NCBI GenBank assembly: GCA_012840355.1
Contig: DULN01000011.1
Location: forward strand, 1-64,000
Direction: 5' to 3'
DNA from: Clostridiales bacterium
Lineage (GTDB): Bacteria; Bacillota; Clostridia; Oscillospirales; CAG-272
DNA length: 64,000 nt
Part shown: one piece after another, positions 33,258-42,927 of the stretch
Layout of the letters: the number at the start of each line of letters is the position of its first letter
Position numbering within the stretch: the first letter of the stretch is position 1
Notes under the pieces: model-generated
Database searches by the model: none
What the model was told of the DNA's origin: nothing
Seen by the model: the letters and a program-made list of their open reading frames with translations, nothing else
Translations under genes and position numbers: made by a program

Positions 33258-35588
33258 ATGGAAGTATTCTACCGCTTTGCACCGTTTATACAGGAATATA
33301 TCTATAGGCAAGGCTGGGAGCGGCTGCGAGGCGTGCAGCTTGAGGCTGCGCGCGTGCTGTTTGAAACAGACGACAATTTGCTTCTTACCTCATCGACCGC
33401 GTCGGGAAAGACCGAGGCGGCGTTTTTCCCGATAATCACTATGATGTACGAGGACCCGCCGCAGTCGTTCGGCACGCTATACATTGCACCGCTGAAAAGC
33501 CTTATAAACGACCAGTTCGAGCGCCTCACCGACGTGCTCGAGCTTTCGGGCATACCGGTGTTCCACTGGCACGGCGACGTCGCGCAGTCGCACAAAACGA
33601 AGGCGCTCGGCGAGCCGCGGGGGATACTGCAAATAACGCCCGAGTCGCTCGAGGCGATGCTTATAAACCGCTCGAACGACATCCCGCGCATTTTCGGCGA
33701 CCTAAGGTTTGTCGTCATCGACGAAGTGCACGTGCTGATGGGCAGCGACCGCGGAAGTCAGATAATCTGCCAGCTTTCGCGTATCGCGAGGCTAATAGGC
33801 TACCATCCACGGCGCGTGGGGCTTTCGGCGACAATAGGCGACGTGCGGCTCGCAGCCGATTGGCTTGGCGCGGGCACAGGGAGGGCGACGCAGGCGCCGG
33901 TCTTGCCTGATAGCAAAATCGTCTGGCGGCTCGGCATGGAGCATTTTTATATTGATAACCCCAACGCCGACCAGTCGGACCAGGAGCAAGACTTGGGTTT
34001 GCCGCAAGAAGAAGCTGGCGCCCAACCTTCAGGTCAGCCGGAAGCCACCCCGCCTGAGGGAAGACAGCTTGAATGCGACCCGAGGGAAAGGGATGGGACC
34101 GAGGAGCCGGGAAGCACGCGCGCGATGCTCGATCCCGGCTATGAGTATATATATGAGTGCACGCGCGGCAAAAAATGCCTTGTGTTCGCAAACTCGCGCG
34201 AGGAGACCGAATACGTCTGCGCGACGCTGCGCGAAATAGCCGAGCTGCGCGGCGAGCCCGACAGGTTCCTCATCCACCACGGTTTTCTTTCCGCCTCAAT
34301 CCGTGAGGAAGCGGAGGCGAAGCTCAAAGCCGAGGAGGAAAAAGTCGTCACCTGCGCGACGGTGACGCTTGAGCTTGGGATAGACATCGGCAAGCTCGAG
34401 CGGATTGTGCAGCTCGACGGGCCGTTTACGGTGTCAAATTTCCTGCAGCGGCTGGGGCGGTCCGGCCGTCGCGGCGACCCGCCCGAGATGATGATGGTGT
34501 TCCGCGAGGAGGAGCCGTTGCCCAATACCCCCTTGCCGCAGATGATCCCGTGGGGGCTGCTCCGCGCTATCGCGATCGTGCAGCTTTATATAGAGGAGCG
34601 TTTTATCGAGCCGCCGAGCCTCAAAAAGATGCCGATGTCGCTGCTGTTTCACCAGACGCTGTCGACCGTCGCCGCTTCGGGCGAGCTTACGCCGAAAAGG
34701 CTCGCCGAGCGCGTGCTAACGTTGCCGCCCTTTTTAGACGTCAGCCGCGAGGACTACAAAAAGCTGCTCCTCTCGATGCTCGAGCACGACTACCTCGAGA
34801 TGACCGACGAAAAGGGGCTGATTGTCGGGCTAAAAGGCGAGCGGCTGATAAACAACTATAAATTCTACGCGGTCTTTAAAGATACCGACGACTGGACGGT
34901 CCGCTGCGGCTCGGAGGAAATCGGAGTCATATCCTTTCCGCCGCCGGTCGGCGACAGGTTCGCGCTCGCGGGCAGGGTATGGGAAGTTGAGGAACTCGAC
35001 ATCCCGCGAAAGCTAATATTTGTAACGCGCGTCAAGGGAAAAATGGAAATCTCCTGGCCCGGCGACTATGGCGAGATAAACACCAAAATCCTAGAGCGCA
35101 TGAAGAGGGTGCTGGAGGAGGATACAGACTACCCGTACCTGAAGCCAAACGCGCGCCACAGGCTTTGGGAGGCTCGCAACCTCGCGCGCAATACCGGAAT
35201 GCTTGAAAAATCGCTCGTGCACCTCGGCGGGTTTACATGGTGCCTTTTCCCTTGGCTCGGCACGCGCTCGTTTAGGACGCTGCGCAAGTTTATTGTGCGA
35301 AACTCCGGCCCTCTCGGTCTGTCAAACCTCGAGTACGACGGCTGCTACTATATGACCTTCCGTATGGAGCGCGGTACCGCAGCCGACGCGGTGAAGTTGT
35401 GGCATGGCGTTATAAAAGAGCACGGCATCGATAAATACTCGCTCGTGCAAAACACCGAGATACCGCTTTTCGACAAATTCGACGACAAAATCCCCTACAG
35501 CCTGCTTCGCAAAGCTTACGCCGAGGACCGGCTGCGCACCGACGAGCTTGTCGTGCGGCTCGAGCAGATAATGCTCGAGTTCGAGTAA
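33258..35588 (+). CDS. Lhr-like DEAD/DEAH superfamily 2 helicase
   Basis: A 776-residue helicase. Motif I is STASGKTEA near residue 47, motif Ia PLKSLINDQ, motif II DEVH, motif III SAT, motif IV-V LELGIDIGKLE and motif VI QRLGRSGRRG. Between the two RecA domains is a low-complexity acidic Pro/Gln/Glu insert of about 50 residues (about 235-285), not typical. A winged-helix and Lhr-type accessory region follows, with TFRMERGT near the C-terminus. Lhr proteins act in DNA repair or RNA processing. The ATG has GAGAGG seven bases upstream. Coupling to the zincin upstream is the notable context. Confidence 0.88.
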   Translation: MEVFYRFAPFIQEYIYRQGWERLRGVQLEAARVLFETDDNLLLTSSTASGKTEAAFFPIITMMYEDPPQSFGTLYIAPLKSLINDQFERLTDVLELSGIPVFHWHGDVAQSHKTKALGEPRGILQITPESLEAMLINRSNDIPRIFGDLRFVVIDEVHVLMGSDRGSQIICQLSRIARLIGYHPRRVGLSATIGDVRLAADWLGAGTGRATQAPVLPDSKIVWRLGMEHFYIDNPNADQSDQEQDLGLPQEEAGAQPSGQPEATPPEGRQLECDPRERDGTEEPGSTRAMLDPGYEYIYECTRGKKCLVFANSREETEYVCATLREIAELRGEPDRFLIHHGFLSASIREEAEAKLKAEEEKVVTCATVTLELGIDIGKLERIVQLDGPFTVSNFLQRLGRSGRRGDPPEMMMVFREEEPLPNTPLPQMIPWGLLRAIAIVQLYIEERFIEPPSLKKMPMSLLFHQTLSTVAASGELTPKRLAERVLTLPPFLDVSREDYKKLLLSMLEHDYLEMTDEKGLIVGLKGERLINNYKFYAVFKDTDDWTVRCGSEEIGVISFPPPVGDRFALAGRVWEVEELDIPRKLIFVTRVKGKMEISWPGDYGEINTKILERMKRVLEEDTDYPYLKPNARHRLWEARNLARNTGMLEKSLVHLGGFTWCLFPWLGTRSFRTLRKFIVRNSGPLGLSNLEYDGCYYMTFRMERGTAADAVKLWHGVIKEHGIDKYSLVQNTEIPLFDKFDDKIPYSLLRKAYAEDRLRTDELVVRLEQIMLEFE

Positions 35589-35694
35589 GGCGCCGACTGT
35601 GCTGATTAGAAATTTTTGTTCACATCTCACAGTAGAAATTTTTTCTTGTAAGTGGTATCCTATTAATATATGTGCCAAGGGAATGGAGCTAGCG

Positions 35695-36567
35695 ATGAAA
35701 AAAAAGCAAGGCTTCGGCGAGCTGCCGCTCGGCGCGCGGGTGCTGCTCGCGCTGAATAAGCGGGCTAAGCCCGTCCCCCATCCATTTAACATGGAAAATA
35801 ACGGGGTGAAAACCTACGCGGAGTGGCAATTCGAGCGCGGCGCAGACACAATAGCCTGCTACGCGCCGAAATACAAGCCGTATGAGATGTTCGAGGGCAA
35901 GCGCGTGCTTGACCTCGGCTGCGGCGCGGCGGGCAAAAGCCTTTACTACGCTTCGCTCGGCGCCGAGCGCGTGGTCGGGGTCGACATCGTAGCGCGGTAT
36001 GAGCGCGAGGCGACGGAGCTGGCTAAAAAGCTCGGCTACTCGTCAAAGTTCCTTTTCCTATGCGCATCTGCCGACAGCTTGCCGTATCCCGACGGCGTGT
36101 TCGATACCGTGATGATGAACGACTTTATCGAGCACGCGAAAGACCCCGAGGCGGTGATCCGCGAAGCCTATAGGGTGCTTGCGCCAGGCGGGCGGATATT
36201 TATAAATTTCCCGCCGTATGGTCATCCCTGGGGCGCGCACCTGTCGGACCTCATATATATACCCTGGGTACACCTGTTTTTCTCGGAGCGCTCGCTAATC
36301 GCTGCGTACAAAGCGCTGGCAGATGGGCTGCAGGATGAAAAAGAGCGGCTCTCTTTACGCTTTTCGTGCGACGAGCGCGGGCGCGAGCATATATCGTATA
36401 TAAATAAAATGACGCTTGCCGCCTTCAGGCGCATTTTGGACTCGCTTAAAATTAAGCCAGCGTATTACAAAGAAATACCACTGCGGGGGTGGCTGCTCCC
36501 GCTTGCGAGGTTCCCGGTATTGCGGGAGTATTTTGTGCGCATGGCGGTATGCGTTATCGAAAAATAA
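35695..36567 (+). CDS. SAM-dependent class I methyltransferase
   Basis: A 290-residue protein with the SAM loop VLDLGCGAAGKS near residue 70, the acidic residue in VVGVDIV, and a catalytic-region motif FDTVMMNDFIEH. The start is the ATG with GGAG six bases upstream. Upstream codons in the same frame are not conserved-looking. It could methylate a small molecule, sugar or quinone-type substrate. The sequence does not decide. It lies alone between the helicase and argS. Confidence 0.82.
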   Translation: MKKKQGFGELPLGARVLLALNKRAKPVPHPFNMENNGVKTYAEWQFERGADTIACYAPKYKPYEMFEGKRVLDLGCGAAGKSLYYASLGAERVVGVDIVARYEREATELAKKLGYSSKFLFLCASADSLPYPDGVFDTVMMNDFIEHAKDPEAVIREAYRVLAPGGRIFINFPPYGHPWGAHLSDLIYIPWVHLFFSERSLIAAYKALADGLQDEKERLSLRFSCDERGREHISYINKMTLAAFRRILDSLKIKPAYYKEIPLRGWLLPLARFPVLREYFVRMAVCVIEK

Positions 36568-36594
36568 AATCCAAAAGGAATACGGAGTCAAAGG

Positions 36595-38316
36595 ATGCAG
36601 CAGCTAAAAAGACAGCTCGCGGACGCGATTTTGGCGGCGCTTGACGCTGCCGGCGCGGACCACGGGCAAACGACGGAATCGGTTTATGGCATGCTTGAGT
36701 ATCCGCCGAGCCCCGAACTCGGCGAGCTTTCATTGCCTTGCTTTAAGCTCAGCCGGACGCTTCGCAAGCCTCCCCAGGCAATTGCAAGCGAGCTTGCCGA
36801 AAAGATAAACTTAGAGCTTGCAGACGCATCGCCTACAGGCGGATACCTTAACTTTAAAGTATCGCCCGAGTATTTCACGCGCGGCGTGATACAGAAGATA
36901 ATCGCCGAGGGTGAAAACTACGGTAGGTCGAACGAGGGCGAAGGCAAGACCATCGTGCTCGATTACTCCTCTCCCAACATCGCAAAGCCATTCCACCTCG
37001 GACACCTCGGCACCACAGTAATAGGCCACTCGCTGCGGCTGCTGCACGAGTTTAGGGGGTATCGGTGCATTTCGATAAACCACCTCGGCGACTGGGGCAC
37101 GTCGCTCGGCAAGCAGATCGCCGCGTACAAGCTCTGGGGCAGCCGCGAGCAGGTCGAGCAGGGCGGCGTCGACGAGCTTGTCGCCCTATACGTGCGCTTC
37201 CATGAGGAGGCGGAAAAAGACGAGTCGCTCTGGGAGCGTGCGCGGCGTGAGTTTGCTCTGCTTGAGGGCGGCGACCCCGAAAACACCGAGCTTTGGAAGT
37301 GGTTTATCGAGCTTTCGATAGAGGAGTACAAGAAAACCTACCGGCAGCTCGGCATCGAGTTTGACTACTACCTCGGCGAAAGCTTCTACTCCGACAAAAT
37401 GGCCGAGCAGGTCGAGCTTATGCGCCAAAAGGGGCTGCTCAAGATTGACGAGGGCGCGTCCATCGTCGACCTTTCGGAATACGGCATGCCGCCTTGCCTT
37501 ATCCTCAAGAGCGACGGCACAACCCTTTACCCAACTCGCGACATTGCGGCAGCGGTTTACCGCTACAACACCTTCCATTTCGACCGCTGCATATATGTCA
37601 CCTCGGCGGGCCAGAGCCTGCACTTCGCACAGTGGTTCAAAGTCGTCGAGCTAATGGGCTACCCGTGGGCAGACCGGCTCGTGCATGTGCCGTACGGCAC
37701 CATGTCGGTAGGCGGAATGAAGCTCGGCACGCGCAGCGGCAACACAATACTGCTCAAGGATCTGTTTAAGCTCTCGATTGACAAAGTCAAAGAGATAATG
37801 TCCGAAAAAGGAACCGAGCTTGATGACGCGGACAAAGTGGCGGAGGACGTCGGCGTCGGCGCGATAGTGTTCGGCTACCTCGCAAACAGCCGCATAAAAG
37901 ACATCAGCTTCGACCTTCAGGAAGCCCTCAACTTCGACGGCAACACCGGCCCGTATGCGCAGTACACCTACGCGCGCACCTGCAGCGTGCTCGCAAAAGC
38001 CAAAGAGGCGGGTTATTCAGCCGAGGCATATACCGGCGAGTACACGCCGAACGCAGCGGAGCTTGAGCTTGCGAAAGCCCTCTCGCTTTTCGGCGAGAAG
38101 GTCGACGACGCGCTCGCCCAATACGAGCCGTCGATTATAGTGCGCTATATCCTCGACATCTGCGCGTCATTTAACAGGTTCTACAACAGCTGCCGCATAC
38201 TCGGCGCCGAGAGGGAAGAAGAGGTGCGGTTCAGGCTCGGACTTGTGCGCGCCACGAACATCACGCTGGGGAGCGCGCTGCATCTGGTATGCATGAGGAC
38301 CCCAGCAAAGATATAA
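36595..38316 (+). CDS. argS: Arginyl-tRNA synthetase
   Basis: A class I synthetase, 573 residues, normal length. It shows the N-terminal Add-1 domain, the HIGH-type motif SPNIAKPFHLGHLGTT near residue 125, INHLGDWGTSLGKQ, and a KMSKS region that reads GGMKLGTRSGN, a known degenerate form in this enzyme. The C-terminal helical domain ends MRTPAKI. It starts 28 bp after the methyltransferase and is followed by yebC after 18 bp. Confidence 0.97.
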   Translation: MQQLKRQLADAILAALDAAGADHGQTTESVYGMLEYPPSPELGELSLPCFKLSRTLRKPPQAIASELAEKINLELADASPTGGYLNFKVSPEYFTRGVIQKIIAEGENYGRSNEGEGKTIVLDYSSPNIAKPFHLGHLGTTVIGHSLRLLHEFRGYRCISINHLGDWGTSLGKQIAAYKLWGSREQVEQGGVDELVALYVRFHEEAEKDESLWERARREFALLEGGDPENTELWKWFIELSIEEYKKTYRQLGIEFDYYLGESFYSDKMAEQVELMRQKGLLKIDEGASIVDLSEYGMPPCLILKSDGTTLYPTRDIAAAVYRYNTFHFDRCIYVTSAGQSLHFAQWFKVVELMGYPWADRLVHVPYGTMSVGGMKLGTRSGNTILLKDLFKLSIDKVKEIMSEKGTELDDADKVAEDVGVGAIVFGYLANSRIKDISFDLQEALNFDGNTGPYAQYTYARTCSVLAKAKEAGYSAEAYTGEYTPNAAELELAKALSLFGEKVDDALAQYEPSIIVRYILDICASFNRFYNSCRILGAEREEEVRFRLGLVRATNITLGSALHLVCMRTPAKI

Positions 38317-38334
38317 TGAAAAGAGGTTGATTCC

Positions 38335-39069
38335 ATGTCCGGGCACAGCAAATGGAAAAACATAATGCATAAAAAAGCGAAGACCGACGCGCAACGCGCA
38401 TCGCTCTTCACAAAAATCGGGAGAGAAATATCGATAGCGGTCCGCGACGGCGGGCCTGACCCGAACTCCAACCGCAAGCTGCGCGAGCTGATTGCCAAAG
38501 CCAAGGCGAACAACGTCCCAAACGAAAACATCGAGCGCATAATAAAGAAAGCCACCGGCGGCGACGCCGAAAAATACGAGGAGATAACCTACGAAGGCTA
38601 CGGGCCGGGCGGCGTGGCGATGATCGTGGCGACAACGACCGACAACCGCAACCGCACGAGCGGCGACCTGCGGCACCTGTTTGACAAATACGGCGGCAAC
38701 CTCGGCGCGACCGGCTGCGTGAGCTATCTTTTCTCAGACAAAGGCGTCATAATAGTTGAGCGCAAAGAGGGCGTCGACGAAGACAAGCTCATGGAGTGCG
38801 CGCTTGAAGCCGGCGCGGTTGATTTTCTGACCGACGACGAGGAAGTCTACGAAATCCGCACCGAGCCAGACGACCTGTACAGCGTGCGCGACGCCATAGC
38901 GGACGCGGGCTTTGAGATAGCTTCGGCAGAGCAGGACAAAATTCCGTCGGTATACGTACAGCTTACAGACCCCGAACAAATTAAAATGATGGAACTTTTG
39001 CTCGAAAAGCTCGAGGACAACGACGACGTCCAAGAGGTTTACCACAACTGCGAAAATGTAAATATATAA
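38335..39069 (+). CDS. YebC/PmpR family regulator
   Basis: A 244-residue protein, typical size, with the opening SGHSKWKNIMHKKAKTDAQR, the segment YEGYGPGGVA and the C-terminal IP(S)x(Y)V(Q)L-like strand. Family members are transcriptional regulators, and some act as translation factors at stalled ribosomes. AGAGG lies seven bases before the ATG. A terminator follows. Confidence 0.95.
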   Translation: MSGHSKWKNIMHKKAKTDAQRASLFTKIGREISIAVRDGGPDPNSNRKLRELIAKAKANNVPNENIERIIKKATGGDAEKYEEITYEGYGPGGVAMIVATTTDNRNRTSGDLRHLFDKYGGNLGATGCVSYLFSDKGVIIVERKEGVDEDKLMECALEAGAVDFLTDDEEVYEIRTEPDDLYSVRDAIADAGFEIASAEQDKIPSVYVQLTDPEQIKMMELLLEKLEDNDDVQEVYHNCENVNI

Positions 39070-39072
39070 AGG

Positions 39073-39098
39073 GCGCGGAACAAAATTCCGCGCTTTTT
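39073..39098 (+). terminator. Terminator after yebC
   Basis: GCGCGGAA (39073-39080) pairs with TTCCGCGC (39086-39093), followed by TTTTTT. Confidence 0.9.
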
Positions 39099-39131
39099 TA
39101 TATAAAATTTTAATATTTTTTATAGGAGATA

Positions 39132-39161
39132 TTGACAAACAAATAACTCCTGATATATAAT
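39132..39161 (+). promoter_or_regulatory. Promoter of the CBM9-like gene
   Basis: TTGACA (39132-39137) and TATAAT (39156-39161) are separated by 18 bases. Confidence 0.85.
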
Positions 39162-39227
39162 TAAATAGCATAATTAACATATAACGCCATAAACACAAAA
39201 AAGCCGCAAAGATGGAGGTGCGTGGCT

Positions 39228-40127
39228 TTGACCAAAAAGATTTTTGTCGCGATTTTAGCCCTTACCCTTATCGCTGTGTCTGTTTTGCCGGCTGCGGCTG
39301 TTGACCCGCTTATAGTGGAAACCTATAAGGGCACGGCTGTCGTCGACGGCAAAAAAGACGAAATTTATAACAGGGTGCCGAGTTATAAGATCGAAAACTT
39401 CACCAGCGGCTCCACCGCCAACACAACGGGAGTTGTTTACACGCTATGGGACGGCAACACGCTGTATTTTTACATTGAGTCATACGACACCACGCCGTGG
39501 ACCGGCGATATAATCGAGGCATACATATGCGACTGCATCGAGCTCTTCATCGACCTTAACAACAAGCGCGGCGACGACTTCAACTACGACGACGCTTCTT
39601 ATGTCCAGCTTCGCGTCAACAACAGAAACGAGATAACCGGCAACAACACTGGCGACCAGTGGATTTTGCAGCCCGAGGTAACCGATAATGTCAAGACCGC
39701 GGTCGGATACCTAAACGGCAAAGACCTCTCGGAAGGCTATGCGATCGAAGTGTCGTTCGACGTTTCGGCATTCACTACCCTTTCAGAAGGCAAAGAGATG
39801 GCGTTTGATATCCAGCTCGCCGACGTCCAGGACGACAACACCGTCCGCGCGGTGCAGGCGTTCCTCGGCAATAACGAAAAAGAACTGCTCGACACCCAGT
39901 GGAATACCCCGAAAAACTGCGGCGCGACAATAGTGCTCAAAGGCCCGGCGCCCGAGCCCGAGCCTGAACCCGTGCCCGAGCCCGAAACTGCGGCTAACGA
40001 ACCAACCACGCCCAGCCCTGCGACTTCGGACTTCACGCTGCAGTTTGCGCTCTTTGTGCTTGCCATCACCCTCTCGCTTGCTGCGGTTTATTACAAAAAG
40101 TTTGGTAAATACATAAACAAAGTATAA
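39228..40127 (+). CDS. Secreted, membrane-anchored CBM9/DOMON-like protein
   Basis: About 299 residues. A signal peptide (KKIFVAILALTLIAV... to about 25) is followed by a family 9 carbohydrate-binding-like beta-sandwich (about 28-235), with CBM9-type stretches VVDGKKDEIYNRVPSYK and LYFYIESYD. Then come a Pro/Glu linker of PEPEP repeats and a C-terminal helix with a basic end (KKFGKYINKV). It should be tethered to the outside of the cell and bind a sugar or haem-like ligand. A TTG start at 39228 has GGAGG nine bases upstream. A GTG at 39222 is too close to that site. Confidence 0.82.
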   Translation: MTKKIFVAILALTLIAVSVLPAAAVDPLIVETYKGTAVVDGKKDEIYNRVPSYKIENFTSGSTANTTGVVYTLWDGNTLYFYIESYDTTPWTGDIIEAYICDCIELFIDLNNKRGDDFNYDDASYVQLRVNNRNEITGNNTGDQWILQPEVTDNVKTAVGYLNGKDLSEGYAIEVSFDVSAFTTLSEGKEMAFDIQLADVQDDNTVRAVQAFLGNNEKELLDTQWNTPKNCGATIVLKGPAPEPEPEPVPEPETAANEPTTPSPATSDFTLQFALFVLAITLSLAAVYYKKFGKYINKV

Positions 40128-40149
40128 AGTTTTTTAGTATAAGCAAAAA

Positions 40150-40181
40150 CCCCCTTCCCCAATGGCAGGGAAGGGGGTTTT
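40150..40181. terminator. Bidirectional terminator between convergent genes
   Basis: CCCCCTTCCC (40150-40159) and GGGAAGGGGG (40168-40177) pair around eight bases, with TTTT on the plus side and TTTTTG on the minus side, so it can serve both the CBM9-like gene and ackA. Confidence 0.85.
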
Positions 40182-40355
40182 ATCATGCGGAATTTTTTCA
40201 AGGACAAAATTCTGTTTAAAATTTTGTATCAGCTATTGCCAAAACGCCTAACATTAATTATAATTATAGCATCTTGCACAGGCTTTGCCGGAGCGCGTAA
40301 CCCCGAAATTTTTAACGATATAAATAATGGTAGACGGCGCTTTTCATGCGACTAT

Positions 40356-41576
40356 TTAAGCGGTTTTGCTAGCCTTTACGACCTCTTCGGTGTCTAGCGC
40401 TATCATAAGCTCCTCGTTTGTCGGGATGACGTATACCTGCACCTTCGAGCGGTCGGACGAGATGCGCACGATATTGGTCTGGTGGTGAGTTTCGGCGTTG
40501 ACTTGTGGGTCAAGCTCGATGCCGAAAAATTCCATGTCCCGGCAGGCACGGGCGCGCAGCTCGGGGTTGTTTTCGCCCATGCCGGCGGTGAAAACGATTG
40601 CGTCAAGCCCGTTCATCGCGGCGGTGTACATACCGATATATTTTTTGACCTGGTACGCCAGCATGTGGGCGGTTATCCAAGCGCGCTTGTCGCCTTTCTC
40701 GATTGCCGCCTCGATATCGCGGCTGTCGGACGAGATGCCCGAAACGCCGAGGAACCCGCACTCGTTGTTCATATAGTCGCGCATGCGGTCGGGGTCGAAG
40801 CCCTCAGCCTTCATTATGAAGGTGACGATAGCCGGATCGATGGTGCCGCAGCGGGTGCCCATCATAAGGCCTTCGAGCGGCGTAAAGCCCATCGAGGTGT
40901 CAATGCACTTACCGCCTTTGACCGCGGATATAGACGAGCCGTTGCCGATGTGGCAGGTGATGATTTTGGTGTCCTCGGCCGGCTTGCCCAAAATCTTTAT
41001 CATCTCCATAGCGACAAACCGGTGAGAGGTGCCATGCGCGCCGTAGCGGCGGATTTGGTACTTTTCTGCCATATCGTAAGATATGGCATACCGCCACGCG
41101 GTTTCGGGCATAGTGGTGTGGAAGGCGGTATCAAAAACAAGCACCTGCGGTATATTGGGCATTGCCTTCAGGCAGCCTTCAATACCCATCAGGTGTCCGG
41201 GGGTGTGCAGAGGCGCGAAATCGACACAGAGCCTAAGCTTCTCGATAACCTCGTCGGTTACGATGCTGCTTTGGGTAAAATACGGGCCGCCATGGACCAC
41301 CCTGTGGCCAACCGCCTCGATTTCGGAGATGTTTGAAATGCAGCCCAGCTCGGGGTCAAGCAGCGTGTCGATTACAAGCCTGATCGCGTCTGCGTGGTCT
41401 TTAATTTCATACGCGCGAACGATTTTTTCACCTTCAGCGCCGAGTCTGTGCTCGATTTGGCTACCAGCCATTCCTATTCGCTCGCAAATTCCTTTTGCGG
41501 CGACAACTCGGGTCGTAGTGTCCAGAAGCTGGTATTTCAACGACGAGCTGCCTGCGTTGACGACAAGTACTTTCAT
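40356..41576 (-). CDS. ackA: Acetate kinase
   Basis: This enzyme makes ATP and acetate from acetyl phosphate, the last step of acetate fermentation. The 406-residue protein has the N-terminal phosphate motif VVNAGSSSLKYQ, the second signature MGTRCGTIDP region (GFTPLEGLMMGTRCGTIDP) and the C-terminal GMGENNP loop. The last residues (VKASKTA) are a short extension beyond the usual end. It diverges from tmcAL, which uses acetate. Confidence 0.97.
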   Translation of the reverse strand: MKVLVVNAGSSSLKYQLLDTTTRVVAAKGICERIGMAGSQIEHRLGAEGEKIVRAYEIKDHADAIRLVIDTLLDPELGCISNISEIEAVGHRVVHGGPYFTQSSIVTDEVIEKLRLCVDFAPLHTPGHLMGIEGCLKAMPNIPQVLVFDTAFHTTMPETAWRYAISYDMAEKYQIRRYGAHGTSHRFVAMEMIKILGKPAEDTKIITCHIGNGSSISAVKGGKCIDTSMGFTPLEGLMMGTRCGTIDPAIVTFIMKAEGFDPDRMRDYMNNECGFLGVSGISSDSRDIEAAIEKGDKRAWITAHMLAYQVKKYIGMYTAAMNGLDAIVFTAGMGENNPELRARACRDMEFFGIELDPQVNAETHHQTNIVRISSDRSKVQVYVIPTNEELMIALDTEEVVKASKTA

Positions 41577-41617
41577 TAAAGAAATTACTCCTTAATTTTC
41601 ACAACAATATTGACAAT

Positions 41618-41646
41618 ATTATAATATATTTTTTGTAATTCTGCAA
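41618..41646 (-). promoter_or_regulatory. Promoter of ackA
   Basis: TTGCAG (41641-41646) and TATAAT (41618-41623) are 17 bases apart on the minus strand, in the AT-rich gap before ackA. Confidence 0.75.
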
Positions 41647-41686
41647 TACGGCGTTACAATTTTCATGGCAAATATATAAAAAACAC

Positions 41687-42898
41687 ATGATAGTCGCAGC
41701 AATAATCTGTGAATATAATCCTTTCCATAACGGACACTTGCGTCAGCTAGAAATGGTGCGCCAAAGGCTTGGCGACGACGCTACAATTGTTGGCATAATG
41801 AGCGGAAATTATGTGCAGCGCGGCGAGCTTGCCTCGGCGCCGAAATACCGGCGCGCGGAGGTCGCCATAAGGTGCGGCTGCGACCTCGTGCTGGAGTTGC
41901 CGCACCCGTGGTCGTGCTCGAGCGCGGAGTTTTTCGCGCGCGCCGGCGTGCGGATTGCCGATGCGCTTGGCGTTGTTGACGTGCTCTGCTTCGGAAGCGA
42001 GAGCTTGCCTGAGAGTGCGTTTCCCGGAACTGCGGCGGGCACGCTTGATTACTCGCCCGAGGAGGAAGCGGCGGTCGTGCGCGTGCGCGAGTACCTTTGC
42101 CGCATGCGAGCGCTCAAGCTGCCCGCCTTACCCCAGCGGGATGGCAGCTCAAAATTGCGCGCCGCCGAAACGATATACAAGGAAAAGTACGGCGAGGTCG
42201 CTTTTTTCCCGACCCGCCCGAACGATATACTGGCGGCGGAATATATCGACGCGCTCGACAGCATCGGCTCGAAAATTTTGCCCTTGCCGATGCCGAGGAT
42301 AAAGGGGCTTTCGGCGACAGCGTCCCGCGCGGCATGGGAGCGCGGTGACTTTGAATTACTATCGCAGCTTGTGCCATCCCAGTCGCTTGAGCTTTGCAGG
42401 CGCCAAGGCGCTCCGGTATCGTCTGAAAACCTCGGCATTGCGCTGCCTATGCACTTTTTGCTTTCAGACCCAGCGCAGCTTGCCCGCTGCTGCGACGCCG
42501 ACGGCGGGCTGGCGGAGCGGCTCTGCAAAGCTGCAAAGCGGAGCGCCGGCCCTTCGGAGCTTTACGCGAACACCGCGGCAAAGCACCTGACCGCCGCGAA
42601 AATAAGGCGGGCAGCGCTGTTTTGCCTTTTCGGCGTCACATACGATGAGGTGAGCGCGCCGCCGCCATACACGCTGCTTTTGGCGGCGAACCCGCGCGGG
42701 ACGAAGCTGCTCCGCGCGATAAAAAAGCGCTCGCGCATTCCTGTCGTGACGAAACCTGCCGACTACCGGCTATTGCCAGAAGAAGCCGAGCGCGCGTTTG
42801 AGCGCAGCCTTCGCGCCGATGAGGTTTACATGCTCGCTACCGGCGAGCGGGAAAACCCCATCAAAATGTCGCCGGTTATCCTGCAGGGTAACATTTAA
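41687..42898 (+). CDS. tmcAL: tRNA(Met) cytidine acetate ligase (TmcAL)
   Basis: A 403-residue nucleotidyltransferase with the HxGH-type motif EYNPFHNGH at residues 9-17, SGNYVQRGE near 45 and CFGSES. TmcAL uses ATP and acetate to make N4-acetylcytidine at the wobble position of elongator tRNA-Met. The C-terminal half matches the family's helical tRNA-binding part. It lies opposite ackA, the enzyme that produces acetate, a sensible context. The ATG has no strong ribosome site. Confidence 0.93.
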   Translation: MIVAAIICEYNPFHNGHLRQLEMVRQRLGDDATIVGIMSGNYVQRGELASAPKYRRAEVAIRCGCDLVLELPHPWSCSSAEFFARAGVRIADALGVVDVLCFGSESLPESAFPGTAAGTLDYSPEEEAAVVRVREYLCRMRALKLPALPQRDGSSKLRAAETIYKEKYGEVAFFPTRPNDILAAEYIDALDSIGSKILPLPMPRIKGLSATASRAAWERGDFELLSQLVPSQSLELCRRQGAPVSSENLGIALPMHFLLSDPAQLARCCDADGGLAERLCKAAKRSAGPSELYANTAAKHLTAAKIRRAALFCLFGVTYDEVSAPPPYTLLLAANPRGTKLLRAIKKRSRIPVVTKPADYRLLPEEAERAFERSLRADEVYMLATGERENPIKMSPVILQGNI

Positions 42899-42927
42899 GT
42901 AAAAGATCAGTTTTATGAGGAGGACAC

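Noticed and set aside
40185..40397. 70-codon frame after the CBM9-like gene
   Set aside because: It begins beyond a terminator, overlaps the end of ackA and has no ribosome site.
40482..41336. A 284-codon plus-strand frame over ackA
   Set aside because: It is fully antisense to acetate kinase with intact motifs, and it has no ribosome site.
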